From Neglectibacter timonensis (GTDB lineage Bacteria > Bacillota > Clostridia > Oscillospirales > Acutalibacteraceae): a stretch of 64,000 nt of DNA. Positions 17,027-26,751 of this stretch are shown piece by piece. Made by a program: the position numbers and the translations under genes. The stretch is taken from NCBI RefSeq assembly GCF_900048895.1, contig NZ_LT160640.1, positions 310,001 through 374,000 on the forward strand, written 5' to 3'. The notes under the pieces are model-generated. The model ran no database searches, had not been told where the DNA came from, and saw nothing but the letters and a program-made list of their open reading frames with translations. Positions within the stretch are counted from its first letter, which is position 1. Each line of letters starts with the position of its first letter.

Positions 17027-18187
17027 ATGAAGAAACTCTCTCTGCTCGGTTCGACAGGTTCCATCGGAACGCAGGCGCTGGATGTCGTACGCGGATTGTC
17101 CCGCGGCGGTTTTCCCGTTCAGGTAGAAGTTTTGGCGGCACGGTCCAATATTCGTTTGTTGGAGGAACAAATCCGGGAATTCCGTCCAGCCGCCGCCGTT
17201 GTATATGACCCTGTTGCCGCCCAGGAACTGCGGGTCCGCATCCGGGACCTGCAGGTTCCGGTACTGGAAGGTATAGAAGGTCTCTGTGAAGCGGCGGCTT
17301 GGGATACTGCTGATATGACGCTGAATGCTGTTGTGGGGATGGTAGGGCTGAGACCTACCCTTGCGGCCATTCGCGCCAAGAAAACAGTGGCGCTGGCCAA
17401 TAAGGAGACGTTGGTAGCGGGCGGACGTATTGTCATGGGGGAGGCAGAGCAGAATAAGGTAAGTATCCTTCCCGTAGACAGCGAGCACTCCGCTATCTTT
17501 CAATGCCTGCAGGGCTGCCCGGAAGAGAAAGCTCTGAAAAAGCTGATCCTTACGGCTTCCGGAGGTCCTTTTTGGGGCTGGACAAAGGAAGAACTGAAGA
17601 ACATTACTCCCGCGCAGGCGCTCAAGCATCCCAACTGGAGTATGGGCGCAAAGATCACGGTGGATTCTGCCACATTGATGAACAAGGGGTTGGAGGTGAT
17701 CGAGGCCTCATGGTTGTTCGGCGTTGCTCCGGAGTCAATTGAAGTGGTGGTGCATCGGGAAAGCATCGTGCATTCTCTGATCGAATACCGGGACCATTCC
17801 GTGATAGCGCAGCTTGGTTTGCCCGATATGCGCATCCCCATTCAATACGCTTTGACTTTTCCCCAGCGGCTGCACTCTCAGGTGGAGGAGCTGAGGCTGT
17901 GGGAATATGGAACGCTTACATTTTCAGAGCCGGACCGGGAAACTTTCCGGTGTCTGCCGCTTTGCATCCAGGCAATGGAACGGGGCGGACTTGTACCCGC
18001 GGCTGTTAACGGCGCCAATGAGAAAGCGGTGGAATTGTTTTTGGCAGGGAAAATTGGCTTTCTGGATATTCCGGATTTGGTGCAGGCGGCAATGGAACAT
18101 CAGCCGGATACGGATCGGATGGACCTGGAGGCTGTACTGCAGGCAGACCGGGAGGCCCGGTGTTTTGTGGAAGAAACGGCAGGCTGA
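17027..18187 (+). CDS. dxr: 1-deoxy-D-xylulose-5-phosphate reductoisomerase
   Basis: 386 residues, second enzyme of the MEP isoprenoid route (DXP to MEP, NADPH, Mn/Mg). The N-terminal Rossmann motif is LLGSTGSIGTQALDVV; metal and substrate residues lie in LPVDSEHSAIFQCL, TASGGPF, HPNWSMGAKITVDSATLMNKGLE (two halves) and the late AVNGANEKAVE. ATG 17027 has GGGGAAAGG (17013-17021). The 147-base spacer upstream carries two hairpins. With ispG downstream it shows that the organism uses the MEP rather than the mevalonate pathway. Confidence 0.97.
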   Translation: MKKLSLLGSTGSIGTQALDVVRGLSRGGFPVQVEVLAARSNIRLLEEQIREFRPAAAVVYDPVAAQELRVRIRDLQVPVLEGIEGLCEAAAWDTADMTLNAVVGMVGLRPTLAAIRAKKTVALANKETLVAGGRIVMGEAEQNKVSILPVDSEHSAIFQCLQGCPEEKALKKLILTASGGPFWGWTKEELKNITPAQALKHPNWSMGAKITVDSATLMNKGLEVIEASWLFGVAPESIEVVVHRESIVHSLIEYRDHSVIAQLGLPDMRIPIQYALTFPQRLHSQVEELRLWEYGTLTFSEPDRETFRCLPLCIQAMERGGLVPAAVNGANEKAVELFLAGKIGFLDIPDLVQAAMEHQPDTDRMDLEAVLQADREARCFVEETAG

Positions 18188-18227
18188 ATGGCTTTTGGCT
18201 GCTATATTATGAGACGGAGATGATTTT

Positions 18228-19295
18228 TTGCAGGTACTGACGGTAATCCTCTTAATTCTTATCGGCGTGTTGCTGTTCGGGTTTGTAATCTTTTTTCATG
18301 AGCTGGGACATTTCCTTTTGGCGAAGGCTTCGGGCATCCGGGTCAATGAATTTGCATTAGGGATGGGACCGAAGCTTTTTAGCTTTCAAAAGGGAGAAAC
18401 CCAGTATGCGCTGCGGCTGTTCCCAATTGGCGGCTATTGTGCCATGGAAGGTGAAGATGGGGAAAGTGAAGACGAACGGGCCTTTGGGAAAAAACCGGTT
18501 TGGAAAAGGATTTTGGTGGTAATCGCCGGCGGTATTTTTAACATCATTTTAGGTTTTGTTTTGATGCTGATTCTGTATGGGCAGCAGGATGTGTTTGCTA
18601 CCACTCAGATTGCAGGTTTTACAGAAAACTCCAGTTTGGAAGCGGCAGGGGCTCAAGTGGGTGATTATATTGTCGAGGTGGATCATTATGCAGTATTTAC
18701 CGGCCGTGATCTCTCTTTTGCGTTAGCTCTTGCCGACCCGAATGCGGTTCATTTTGTGGTGAAGCGCGATGGGCAGAAGGTGGACCTTGGAGAGACCCAG
18801 ATGCGGTCGGAGAGTACGGAGGATGGCAAAACGGTGCTGGCAATGGATTTCAAGGTGCTGGGTGTCAAAAATTCTTTTTGGAATCTGATCAAGAACGCAG
18901 CAGCCGATACCATATCGATGGCCCGCATGGTTATCGAAAGCCTGAAAGGAATGTTGACGGGGCGGTTTGGCCTCAATGATATTGCGGGGCCTGTCGGAAC
19001 GGCGCAGGTAATTGCTCAGGCGGCGGGCCAGGGTCTCAAGGAAGGGTTCGGAACGGCGGTTTCCAACATTGTCATGATGATTATCATGATTACGGTGAAT
19101 CTCGGTATTGTGAATTTGCTGCCGCTGCCGGCGCTGGACGGCGGACGCCTTTTGTTTTTGATTTGGGAGGGAGTGTCGCGGAAGCCTGTTCCCGCTAAAT
19201 ATGAGGGCTATATCCACGCGGCAGGCTTTGTATTGCTGCTGGGACTGATGGTGCTTATCGCTTTCAATGATGTACTGCGGTTGATACGGGGATGA
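18228..19295 (+). CDS. rseP: RseP/RasP-type intramembrane zinc protease
   Basis: 355 residues. Site-2 protease: HExxH in FFHELGHFLLAK in the first membrane helix, the third ligand in NLLPLPALDGGRLLF near the end, and a single PDZ domain in between (residues about 110-190). It clips anti-sigma factors and leftover signal peptides within the membrane. The start is TTG 18228, eight bases after GGAG (18216-18219). Position between dxr and ispG/polC is conserved in Firmicutes. Confidence 0.95.
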   Translation: MQVLTVILLILIGVLLFGFVIFFHELGHFLLAKASGIRVNEFALGMGPKLFSFQKGETQYALRLFPIGGYCAMEGEDGESEDERAFGKKPVWKRILVVIAGGIFNIILGFVLMLILYGQQDVFATTQIAGFTENSSLEAAGAQVGDYIVEVDHYAVFTGRDLSFALALADPNAVHFVVKRDGQKVDLGETQMRSESTEDGKTVLAMDFKVLGVKNSFWNLIKNAAADTISMARMVIESLKGMLTGRFGLNDIAGPVGTAQVIAQAAGQGLKEGFGTAVSNIVMMIIMITVNLGIVNLLPLPALDGGRLLFLIWEGVSRKPVPAKYEGYIHAAGFVLLLGLMVLIAFNDVLRLIRG

Positions 19296-19298
19296 ACA

Positions 19299-19330
19299 GA
19301 AGCAGGCGGGGAAAACAGCCTGCCTGCTTC
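19299..19330 (+). other. Hairpin between rseP and ispG
   Basis: A 12-bp stem GAAGCAGGCGGG / CCTGCCTGCTTC (one G-T pair) directly after the rseP stop. The tract that follows (CGGATTTTAAAA) is only weakly T-rich. It may be a partial terminator or an RNA-processing/stability element. Confidence 0.6.
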
Positions 19331-19364
19331 CGGATTTTAAAATAGTTTTTTGGTGGGTTGTTTT

Positions 19365-20405
19365 ATGAGAAATTCCAAACAGGTACGGGTGGGAAACGTG
19401 CTGTTGGGCGGCGGTGCGCCGGTAACGGTGCAGTCTATGTTGAGCGTGCCTTCGACAGATGTGGCTGGCAGTGTGCGCCAGGCGTTGGAACTGGAGCGGG
19501 CCGGCTGCGAAATTTTGCGCGCTGCCATTCCCAATAAGGAGGCAGTTGCGCTGATCCCTGCAATCAAGGAGAAAGTTTCGATCCCTTTGGTGGCAGATAT
19601 TCATTTTGATTACCGGCTGGCACTGGAGGCAGCGGCTGCGGGAATCGATAAAATCCGGATCAATCCAGGCAATATTGGAGAGGAGAGCCGGGTGAAAGCG
19701 GTGGCGGATACCTGCCGTCAGAAGCGTATTCCCATCCGGGTAGGAGTGAACTCCGGTTCTCTGGAAAAGCACATCCTGGCAAAGTATGGCGGTCCCACGC
19801 CGGAGGCGTTGTGTGAAAGTGCTCTCTACCATGTCTCTCTGCTGGAAAAATACGATTTTGACGATATTGTGATCTCCTTGAAGGCATCTTCTGTGGATCT
19901 GACCATACGGGCCTATGAACAGATTGCTGAGAAATGCGAATATCCCCTGCATCTGGGGGTGACTGAGGCCGGAACCGCCCGTATGGGACTGATCAAATCC
20001 GCTATCGGCATCGGCAGTTTGCTGCAGCGGGGGATTGGAGATACGATTCGGGTATCCCTCACAGCGGATCCCGTGGAGGAAATCAAAGCTGCAAACGATA
20101 TACTGCGTGCGCTGGACTTGAAAAAGGGCGTGCGGTTTGTTTCATGCCCGACCTGCGGAAGAACCAGGATCAATCTGATTGCCCTGGCAAATCAGGTGGA
20201 GGAACGCCTGAAAGACTGCCGGAAGCCGATCACTGTGGCGGTGATGGGCTGCGCTGTGAACGGTCCTGGCGAAGCGCGGGAGGCGGATATCGGCGTTGCC
20301 GGAGGAGAAGGGGAAGGCCTGATTTTTAAGAAGGGGAAGATCGTCAGGAAAGTGCCGGAATCCAGACTCCTGGAAGAGCTGTTTCATGAGATCGAAAAGC
20401 TATAA
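19365..20405 (+). CDS. ispG: 4-hydroxy-3-methylbut-2-enyl-diphosphate synthase (GcpE)
   Basis: 346 residues, the bacterial two-domain form. It reduces MEcPP to HMBPP using a [4Fe-4S] cluster. TIM-barrel sequences include VQSMLSVPSTD, ADIHFDYRLA and KIRINPGNIG; the cluster ligands are in SCPTCGRT and the later GCAVNGPGEA. ATG 19365 fits the family start; GGTGGG is eight bases upstream. A terminator follows. Confidence 0.96.
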   Translation: MRNSKQVRVGNVLLGGGAPVTVQSMLSVPSTDVAGSVRQALELERAGCEILRAAIPNKEAVALIPAIKEKVSIPLVADIHFDYRLALEAAAAGIDKIRINPGNIGEESRVKAVADTCRQKRIPIRVGVNSGSLEKHILAKYGGPTPEALCESALYHVSLLEKYDFDDIVISLKASSVDLTIRAYEQIAEKCEYPLHLGVTEAGTARMGLIKSAIGIGSLLQRGIGDTIRVSLTADPVEEIKAANDILRALDLKKGVRFVSCPTCGRTRINLIALANQVEERLKDCRKPITVAVMGCAVNGPGEAREADIGVAGGEGEGLIFKKGKIVRKVPESRLLEELFHEIEKL

Positions 20406-20408
20406 AGG

Positions 20409-20441
20409 CGGCTGCCCTTTACTTACGGAGGGCAGCCGTTT
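20409..20441 (+). terminator. Terminator after ispG
   Basis: A perfect 10-bp stem CGGCTGCCCT / AGGGCAGCCG (20409-20418, 20429-20438) and a short T run. It separates the MEP genes from polC, though the T run is short. Confidence 0.75.
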
Positions 20442-20502
20442 CAAAGCGGCATACAGGGCGGGGAATCTTTCCCACTAGAAAGAAAGAGGAGTACATATCA
20501 CA

Positions 20503-23500
20503 TTGAATACACTGGGCAGTTTTTTTAGAAAAGAATTGAACGGCCAAACATTTCCGGAAGAGCTTCTTTCCGGAGGAATTCTCAATTTTTCCGTCAGCCG
20601 GCAAGACCGTTCGGTGAAAATACATGTGGATTTCCCTTCCTTTGTGGAGTACAGTGAAATCAAGCGTCTGGAAAAAGCGTTGGAGGGTCCTGCATTTGGT
20701 CTGAGCACAGTAAGGGTTCTGCCGCATTTCCATCGGGAGTGCTTTTCCGCAGCTTGTGTTTCCTCTCTGGTACAGGCGCTGAAGGAACGGGACGCCATGT
20801 TAAACGGCACTTTCAAGAATGCAGAAGCCAAGCTGGAGAAGGGAAAGCTTTCCATCCGCCTGGCACACGGCGGTTATGATTTGCTGGCGGCGCGGAACAC
20901 GGACCTGAAGCTCAAGCAGCTGGTGAGAGAATGGTTTCAGGTGGAGTGCTCGGTGGAATTTGTGGGGAAGCTCTCTCTGGAGGACGGTGAGGAGTCTTTC
21001 ATAGAGAAAATCCGGATCCAGGAAGAAAAAAAGAAGAGAGAGACCGTTGTGGAGGAACAGGAGCGGTATGAAGAATCCATGAAGGAAAAGGCCGGCCGCC
21101 GCAAGCTCAGCATTCGGGATGAGAGCACAATGCTGCCTTCCGTTATTTTGGAGACGGCCCGGGAGGTGATGGGAAATGTGCCGAAGGCAAAACCCATACC
21201 AATCAAGGAAGCTACGATCGAAAGCGGCAGCCTGACAGTATGGGGCGAAATCTTTTCCATAGAGACAAAGGAAACGCGGGATAAAGCCAGGAAAATCTAC
21301 AGTATCGATATCACGGATTATACCGGTTCTATCACGCTGAAGGTGATTCAGGAAATCAATCAGTGTAAGGCTCTGGATACCCTGAAAACCGGGATGTCCA
21401 TATTGGTGCGCGGTGAAATTTCCTATGACAAGTATGACCGCGAGAATGTGATGCGCCCCCGTTCTATTGCAAAGGTAGAACAGGTGCAGGTCGTGGACGA
21501 CGCCCTGGAAAAGCGGGTGGAGCTTCACCTGCATACCAATATGTCCGATATGGACGGTATGTCGCCGGCAGCGGATTTAATCAGGCAGGCGCACAAATGG
21601 GGGCAGAAAGCTGTCGCCATTACGGACCATGGGGTGGCCCAAGCATTCCCGGAAGCTATGAATACGGTGGAGGCTATCCATAAGGAGGATCCGGATTTTA
21701 AGGTCATCTATGGTATGGAAGCCTATTTCGTCAATGATTTGGTGCCTGCTGTAAGCGGAGAGAGTAGCCGTTCTCTCGATGATGAATTTATCTGTTTTGA
21801 CCTGGAAACCACAGGTCTCTCGGCCAGAAAAGACAGAATTACGGAAATCGGCGCCGTGCGGATTCGCGGCGGAGAGGTGACAGAGCATTTTGACACTTTT
21901 GTCAATCCGGAAATGCCGATTCCCCAGAAGATTACAGAACTTACCGGGATTACGGACGCCATGGTGCAGGATGCGCCTTCTGAGGCGGAGGCGCTGGCGC
22001 GGTTTTATGAATTCTGCGGAAATCGAAATATGGTTCTCGTGGCGCACAACGCGGGCTTTGACACCGGCTTTCTCAGAGCGGCGGCAGAGCGCTGTGGAAT
22101 GGGCTTCGAGTATCCCTATATCGACTCTGTCCCGGTCTGCCGTTCCCTGCTGAAGGATATTAAGAACTGCAAGCTGGATACGGTAGCCTCTTACCTAAAG
22201 CTCAAGCCGTTCAACCACCACCGTGCGGATGACGATGCCGCCGTGTTGGGAGAGATCTTCCTGAATTTGATCGCCCGGCTTAAGGATGACCGGGGCGCAA
22301 AGACAGTGGCGGATATCAACTCCGCCCTGGCGGGAGGAGACCCGAAAAAGCTGCCCGCCTATCATCAGATCATCCTGGTAAAGAACCAAACCGGTCTCAA
22401 AAACCTGTACCGCATCATTTCCGAAGGCCATCTGCACTACTTCTACCGTACGCCAAGGACCCCTAAGAGCGTGCTCAGTCAATACCGTGAAGGCCTGCTG
22501 ATCGGCAGCGCCTGTGAGGCAGGCGAGCTGTTCCGTGCTATGACGCGGGGCGAGTCCTTTGATAACCTGTGTAAAATTGCGGATTTCTATGATTATTTGG
22601 AAATACAGCCGCTGGGAAACAATATGTTCATGGTACGAAACGGCGATACGGATATCGAAGGACTGCGGGAATACAACAGGACCATCGTGAAGATTGGCGA
22701 AAAGCTGCATAAACCGGTGGTGGCTACCTGTGACGTGCATTTTAAAGACCCTAAGGATGCGGATTTCCGGCGCATTATTATGGCGGGCAAGGGCTTTTCT
22801 GATGCGGATGAGCAGGCCCCGCTCTATATGCGCACCACTCCGGAAATGCTGGAGGAGTTTTCCTATCTGGGGAAGGAAAAGGCCTTCGAGGTAGTGGTGA
22901 CCAATCCCAACAAAATTGCAGACATGATCGAACATGTGCGGCCTGTACCTCAAGGTAACTTTCCGCCTTTTATCGACGGTGCGGAGGAGCAGCTCAACTC
23001 TATTACCTGGGAGAGGGCCAAGGAAAGGTACGGTGATCCGCTGCCCGATATCGTCCAGAAACGTCTGGAAAAGGAACTGGGTTCCATCAACAAGCACGGC
23101 TTCTCCGTGTTGTATATGACGGCGCAGAAACTGGTGGCAGATTCTGAGGAGCACGGCTATCTGGTGGGTTCCAGAGGATCTGTGGGTTCTTCTTTTGTGG
23201 CCAGTATGTCTGGTATTTCCGAGGTTAACCCTTTGGAGCCCCATTATATCTGTCCCAATTGCAAGCACAGTGAGTTTATCACCGACGGCAGTATCGATTC
23301 CGGTTTTGACCTGCCGGCTAAGAATTGTCCGGACTGCGGCGCCCTCATGGACCGGGACGGTCATACAATCCCCTTTGAGACCTTCCTTGGCTTCGACGGA
23401 GACAAGGTTCCCGATATCGACCTGAATTTTTCAGGGGAGTATCAATCGGGAGCCCACCGGTATACAGAGGTGCTGTTCGGAAGGGACAACGTGTTCAAGG

Positions 23501-24852
23501 CCGGTACCATCGCCACAGTGGCGGATAAGACCGCTGTGGGCTACGTGCGCAAGTATGCGGAGGAACATGGAAAAACCTTCCACAGGGCTGAAGAAAAAAG
23601 GCTGGCAATCGGCTGTACCGGTATTAAGCGCACCACAGGCCAGCATCCAGGCGGCATGATCGTTGTACCCAGGGGAATGGAAGTCTATGATTTTTGCCCG
23701 GTTCAGCATCCGGCAAACGACCAGAAGTCGGACAACATCACCACCCACTTCGATTTCCATTCCATTCATGACAATGTGTGTAAGCTGGACGAGCTGGGGC
23801 ACGATGTGCCCACCATTTACCGGTATTTGGAGGATTACACAGGGATCCCCGTGATGAAAGTTTCCATGAGCGATCCGGAGGTGATGAGCCTTTTCAATTC
23901 TCCGCAAGCCCTGGGCGTGACGGCAGAGGAGCTGGGCGGCGTGAAAACTGGAACGTTATCCCTGCCCGAATTGGGCACCAATTTTGTGCGGGGAATGCTG
24001 GAAGAATCCAAACCCACGAAGTTTTCCGACCTGCTTCAAGTTTCCGGCCTGTCCCATGGTACAGACGTCTGGCTGGGAAACGCGGAGGAATTGATCAAAA
24101 ACGGTACCTGTACCATTTCTGAAGTGATCGGTACCCGAGACAGCATTATGACCTATCTGCTGAATAAGGGACTGCAACCCAAAATGGCGTTCAAAATCAT
24201 GGAGATCACCCGGAAAGGCAAGGCTTCAAAGCTTTTGACTGAGGAGCATATCAACGCGATGAAGGAACACGATGTGCCTCAGTGGTATATCGACTCCTGC
24301 TTTAAGATCAAATACATGTTCCCCAAGGCCCATGCCGCTGCCTATATGATTGCCGCCCTGCGTTTGGGCTGGTATAAGGTGCACCGGCCCACTGAATTCT
24401 ATGCCGCTTACTTCACCGTGCGCAGCGATGATTTTGACGGCGTTACGGCCATTCAGGGCAAAGACGCCGTCTACCGCAAGATGAAAGACCTGGATACCAA
24501 AATCAAGAACCGTGAGGCCTCTGCCAAGGAAGAATCAGAATTCGGCACACTGCAGATCATCAATGAGATGCTGGCGCGAAAAATCGAATTGCTGCCGGTT
24601 GACCTCTATCAATCCCACGCCACAAAGTTCCTGGTGGAAGACGGCCGGATCCGCCTGCCGTTTTCCTCTCTGGGCGGCGTTGGCGGCGCGGCTGCCATCA
24701 GCCTGATGGAAGCCCGCGGCACTGGCGGAGAGTACATTTCCATCGACGACCTGCAGGCCAGAGCCAAGATTTCCAGCGCTGTAATCGACACCCTAAGACT
24801 GGTAGGCGCACTCAGCGGCCTGCCGGAAAGCAGCCAAACCTCTCTGTTCTGA
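20503..24852 (+). CDS. polC: DNA polymerase III alpha subunit, Gram-positive PolC type
   Basis: 1449 residues, full length. The replicative polymerase of low-GC Gram-positives. In order: N-terminal domain; OB fold around residues 240-330; PHP domain opening with ELHLHTNMSDMDG (His345); DEDDh proofreading exonuclease inserted in it, starting FDLETTGL at 432; a zinc-binding Cys cluster near 916-945 (CPNCK, CPDCG); the polymerase active-site strand PDIDLNFSGEYQ near 970; HhH and a C-terminal QTSLF resembling the sliding-clamp motif. The start is TTG 20503 with AGAGGAG (20485-20491). The PolC architecture itself places the organism in the Firmicutes. Confidence 0.98.
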   Translation: MNTLGSFFRKELNGQTFPEELLSGGILNFSVSRQDRSVKIHVDFPSFVEYSEIKRLEKALEGPAFGLSTVRVLPHFHRECFSAACVSSLVQALKERDAMLNGTFKNAEAKLEKGKLSIRLAHGGYDLLAARNTDLKLKQLVREWFQVECSVEFVGKLSLEDGEESFIEKIRIQEEKKKRETVVEEQERYEESMKEKAGRRKLSIRDESTMLPSVILETAREVMGNVPKAKPIPIKEATIESGSLTVWGEIFSIETKETRDKARKIYSIDITDYTGSITLKVIQEINQCKALDTLKTGMSILVRGEISYDKYDRENVMRPRSIAKVEQVQVVDDALEKRVELHLHTNMSDMDGMSPAADLIRQAHKWGQKAVAITDHGVAQAFPEAMNTVEAIHKEDPDFKVIYGMEAYFVNDLVPAVSGESSRSLDDEFICFDLETTGLSARKDRITEIGAVRIRGGEVTEHFDTFVNPEMPIPQKITELTGITDAMVQDAPSEAEALARFYEFCGNRNMVLVAHNAGFDTGFLRAAAERCGMGFEYPYIDSVPVCRSLLKDIKNCKLDTVASYLKLKPFNHHRADDDAAVLGEIFLNLIARLKDDRGAKTVADINSALAGGDPKKLPAYHQIILVKNQTGLKNLYRIISEGHLHYFYRTPRTPKSVLSQYREGLLIGSACEAGELFRAMTRGESFDNLCKIADFYDYLEIQPLGNNMFMVRNGDTDIEGLREYNRTIVKIGEKLHKPVVATCDVHFKDPKDADFRRIIMAGKGFSDADEQAPLYMRTTPEMLEEFSYLGKEKAFEVVVTNPNKIADMIEHVRPVPQGNFPPFIDGAEEQLNSITWERAKERYGDPLPDIVQKRLEKELGSINKHGFSVLYMTAQKLVADSEEHGYLVGSRGSVGSSFVASMSGISEVNPLEPHYICPNCKHSEFITDGSIDSGFDLPAKNCPDCGALMDRDGHTIPFETFLGFDGDKVPDIDLNFSGEYQSGAHRYTEVLFGRDNVFKAGTIATVADKTAVGYVRKYAEEHGKTFHRAEEKRLAIGCTGIKRTTGQHPGGMIVVPRGMEVYDFCPVQHPANDQKSDNITTHFDFHSIHDNVCKLDELGHDVPTIYRYLEDYTGIPVMKVSMSDPEVMSLFNSPQALGVTAEELGGVKTGTLSLPELGTNFVRGMLEESKPTKFSDLLQVSGLSHGTDVWLGNAEELIKNGTCTISEVIGTRDSIMTYLLNKGLQPKMAFKIMEITRKGKASKLLTEEHINAMKEHDVPQWYIDSCFKIKYMFPKAHAAAYMIAALRLGWYKVHRPTEFYAAYFTVRSDDFDGVTAIQGKDAVYRKMKDLDTKIKNREASAKEESEFGTLQIINEMLARKIELLPVDLYQSHATKFLVEDGRIRLPFSSLGGVGGAAAISLMEARGTGGEYISIDDLQARAKISSAVIDTLRLVGALSGLPESSQTSLF

Positions 24853-24866
24853 GTGGAAAAATATTC

Positions 24867-24895
24867 TTGACAAGATCCCTTTTATACATTATCAT
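24867..24895 (+). promoter_or_regulatory. Sigma-A promoter of the histidine operon
   Basis: TTGACA (24867-24872), 17 bases, TATCAT (24890-24895). It is 32 bases before hisZ. No T-box or leader peptide fits in this short leader. Confidence 0.75.
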
Positions 24896-24927
24896 AGTAG
24901 CACACTAAAGCGAAGAGAGAGAAAGCG

Positions 24928-26115
24928 ATGAAACCATACAGCAAAGTGACGCCGGAAGGAACCAGGGACATTCTGTTTGAGGAATGCCGTGCGCAGCGCA
25001 GAGCGCAGGAACGCCTGACCCGGGTCTTCACCGCCAGGGGTTATCATGAGGTGATCACACCTGGCTTGGAATATTTTGATGTTTTTGATCTGCCGGGAGC
25101 TGCTATTCCCCAGCAGGAGATGTATAAGACGACGGATAACCATGGAAGACTGCTGGTTTTCCGGCCGGATTCGACGCTTCCCATTGCCAGAATGGCAGCC
25201 TCCCGGCTTCAGAACCAGCAGCGGCCCCTGCGGCTTTATTATAATCAGAGCGTCTACCGGAATTCCCCTGATCTCTCGGGCCGCAGCGACGAATCGGCAC
25301 AGATGGGGATTGAGCTGTTGGGCGCTTCCGGACTGAGAGCGGATTTGGAGGCGATTTCTACAGCTGTGGCCGCAGTTTCCGCCTGCGTGTCTGACTTTCG
25401 CCTGGAGATCGGCCACGCCCGGCTTTTCGGCGCCTTGATGGACCGCCTTCCCGTAACGTCGGAGCGGCGGGAGGCAATCCGCGCTACGATTGAAGCGAAA
25501 AATTATGCCGCTCTCAGCGAACTGCTGGATCCATTGGGGAATTCGGAAGCTGTGGAGGCAATCCGGAATCTGCCCCGGCTTTTCGGGGGTGAGGAGGCTC
25601 TGGAAGCGGCGGAGGCTTATTGCAGGGATGAGGAAACGGCTGGAGTGCTCCGCTATCTGCGGAAGCTGTATGCCTCACTTTCCCGTCTGGGCCTGGGAGA
25701 AAAGCTGATGGTGGACTTGGGTCTGGTGCAGCGGAACGATTACTATACCGGCGTGGTGTTCAGCTCCTACGTGCAGGAGCACGGAGAAGCGGTGCTTCTA
25801 GGCGGGCGGTATGACAGCCTCTGTGAGAAGTTCGATTCTCCTATGCCTGCTGTGGGATTTGCGGCGGATGTGGAGGCTTTGGCAGTTTTGATGTCTCCGG
25901 AGGAGAGGGAAGCGTTACCCGTCACGGTAATCCATGGAGAGGACGGCTATGAAATGGAGGCGCAAAAGCTTCTTTCCCAGTTGACTGCAGAGGGGAAAAA
26001 TTGTGAGAGCTCGGTGTTCGAGACGAGAGAAGAGGCCAGAGCCTATGCTGCGGCGATCGGTGCGGCAGCGCTGATTTCTGTAGGAAAAGAAACAAAGGAG
26101 GTGACGCTTCCGTGA
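24928..26115 (+). CDS. hisZ: ATP phosphoribosyltransferase regulatory subunit HisZ
   Basis: 395 residues, a paralogue of the histidyl-tRNA synthetase catalytic core that lost aminoacylation. It starts TPEGTRDILFEEC, and has LVFRPDSTLPIARM and the QMGIELLGA region, followed by a shortened C-terminal part. HisZ forms a hetero-octamer with short HisG and confers histidine feedback control on the first step of histidine synthesis. It is first in the operon and overlaps hisG by four bases (GTGA). Its presence agrees with the short HisG next to it. Confidence 0.94.
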   Translation: MKPYSKVTPEGTRDILFEECRAQRRAQERLTRVFTARGYHEVITPGLEYFDVFDLPGAAIPQQEMYKTTDNHGRLLVFRPDSTLPIARMAASRLQNQQRPLRLYYNQSVYRNSPDLSGRSDESAQMGIELLGASGLRADLEAISTAVAAVSACVSDFRLEIGHARLFGALMDRLPVTSERREAIRATIEAKNYAALSELLDPLGNSEAVEAIRNLPRLFGGEEALEAAEAYCRDEETAGVLRYLRKLYASLSRLGLGEKLMVDLGLVQRNDYYTGVVFSSYVQEHGEAVLLGGRYDSLCEKFDSPMPAVGFAADVEALAVLMSPEEREALPVTVIHGEDGYEMEAQKLLSQLTAEGKNCESSVFETREEARAYAAAIGAAALISVGKETKEVTLP

Positions 26116-26750
26116 AGCCTTTGCGAATCGCGCTGACAAAAGGCAGGCTGGAAAAATCCACGGTGGAGTTGTTCGAGCAGATTGGACTGGATTGCAGCTG
26201 TCTGAGAGACAAGGGCAGGAAGCTGATCTTGCCTGTAGGCGATGGCGAGCTGGAGGCGGTTTTGGCCAAGGCCCCGGATGTGATCACCTATGTGGAACAT
26301 GGTGTGTGCGATTTGGGTGTGGTAGGAAAAGACACCATCATGGAGCACGGCAGCCATTTTTTTGAAATACTGGACCTGGGATTTGGAAGATGCGGTTTTG
26401 CTCTGGCAGCGCCCCGCGGCGTGGATTTTTACAGCGGCTATCGGGAAAAGACAGTGGCGTCCAAATATCCCAATGTGGCCAGACGTTTTTTTGAGAGCAA
26501 GAAAATGGACGTGCGTATCATCAGGATTGAGGGCTCCGTGGAGTTGGCTCCGCTTTTGGGTTTGTCTGATGGAATTGTGGATATTGTGGAAACGGGCGTA
26601 ACCCTGCGGGAGAATGGACTGGAAGTAGTGGAACGCATTGCGGAGGTATCTGCCCGGCTTATTGTAAATTCTGCAAGTCTCAAGCTGCGGAAACGAGAGA
26701 TCGAAGCCTTAGCTGCACGGCTGGAGGCCGCAATCAAAGGGGGAAATTGA
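26112..26750 (+). CDS. hisG: ATP phosphoribosyltransferase, short form
   Basis: 212 residues, catalytic subunit only, without the C-terminal regulatory domain of long HisG. It condenses ATP and PRPP. Visible motifs: LRIALTKGRLE, DVITYVEHGVCDLGVVGKDT and the PRPP site EGSVELAPLLGLSDGIVDIVETG read in two parts. GTG start overlapping the hisZ stop suggests translational coupling. Confidence 0.96.
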   Translation: MKPLRIALTKGRLEKSTVELFEQIGLDCSCLRDKGRKLILPVGDGELEAVLAKAPDVITYVEHGVCDLGVVGKDTIMEHGSHFFEILDLGFGRCGFALAAPRGVDFYSGYREKTVASKYPNVARRFFESKKMDVRIIRIEGSVELAPLLGLSDGIVDIVETGVTLRENGLEVVERIAEVSARLIVNSASLKLRKREIEALAARLEAAIKGGN

Positions 26751-26751
26751 G

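Noticed and set aside
18723-19952. A 409-codon minus-strand open frame.
   Set aside because: Spans the antisense of rseP and ispG, two well-recognised genes.
22195-23364. A 389-codon minus-strand open frame.
   Set aside because: Antisense to the middle of polC.
24853-24927. T-box or histidine leader peptide before hisZ.
   Set aside because: The leader after the promoter is only about 30 bases, with no specifier loop, His codon run or terminator.
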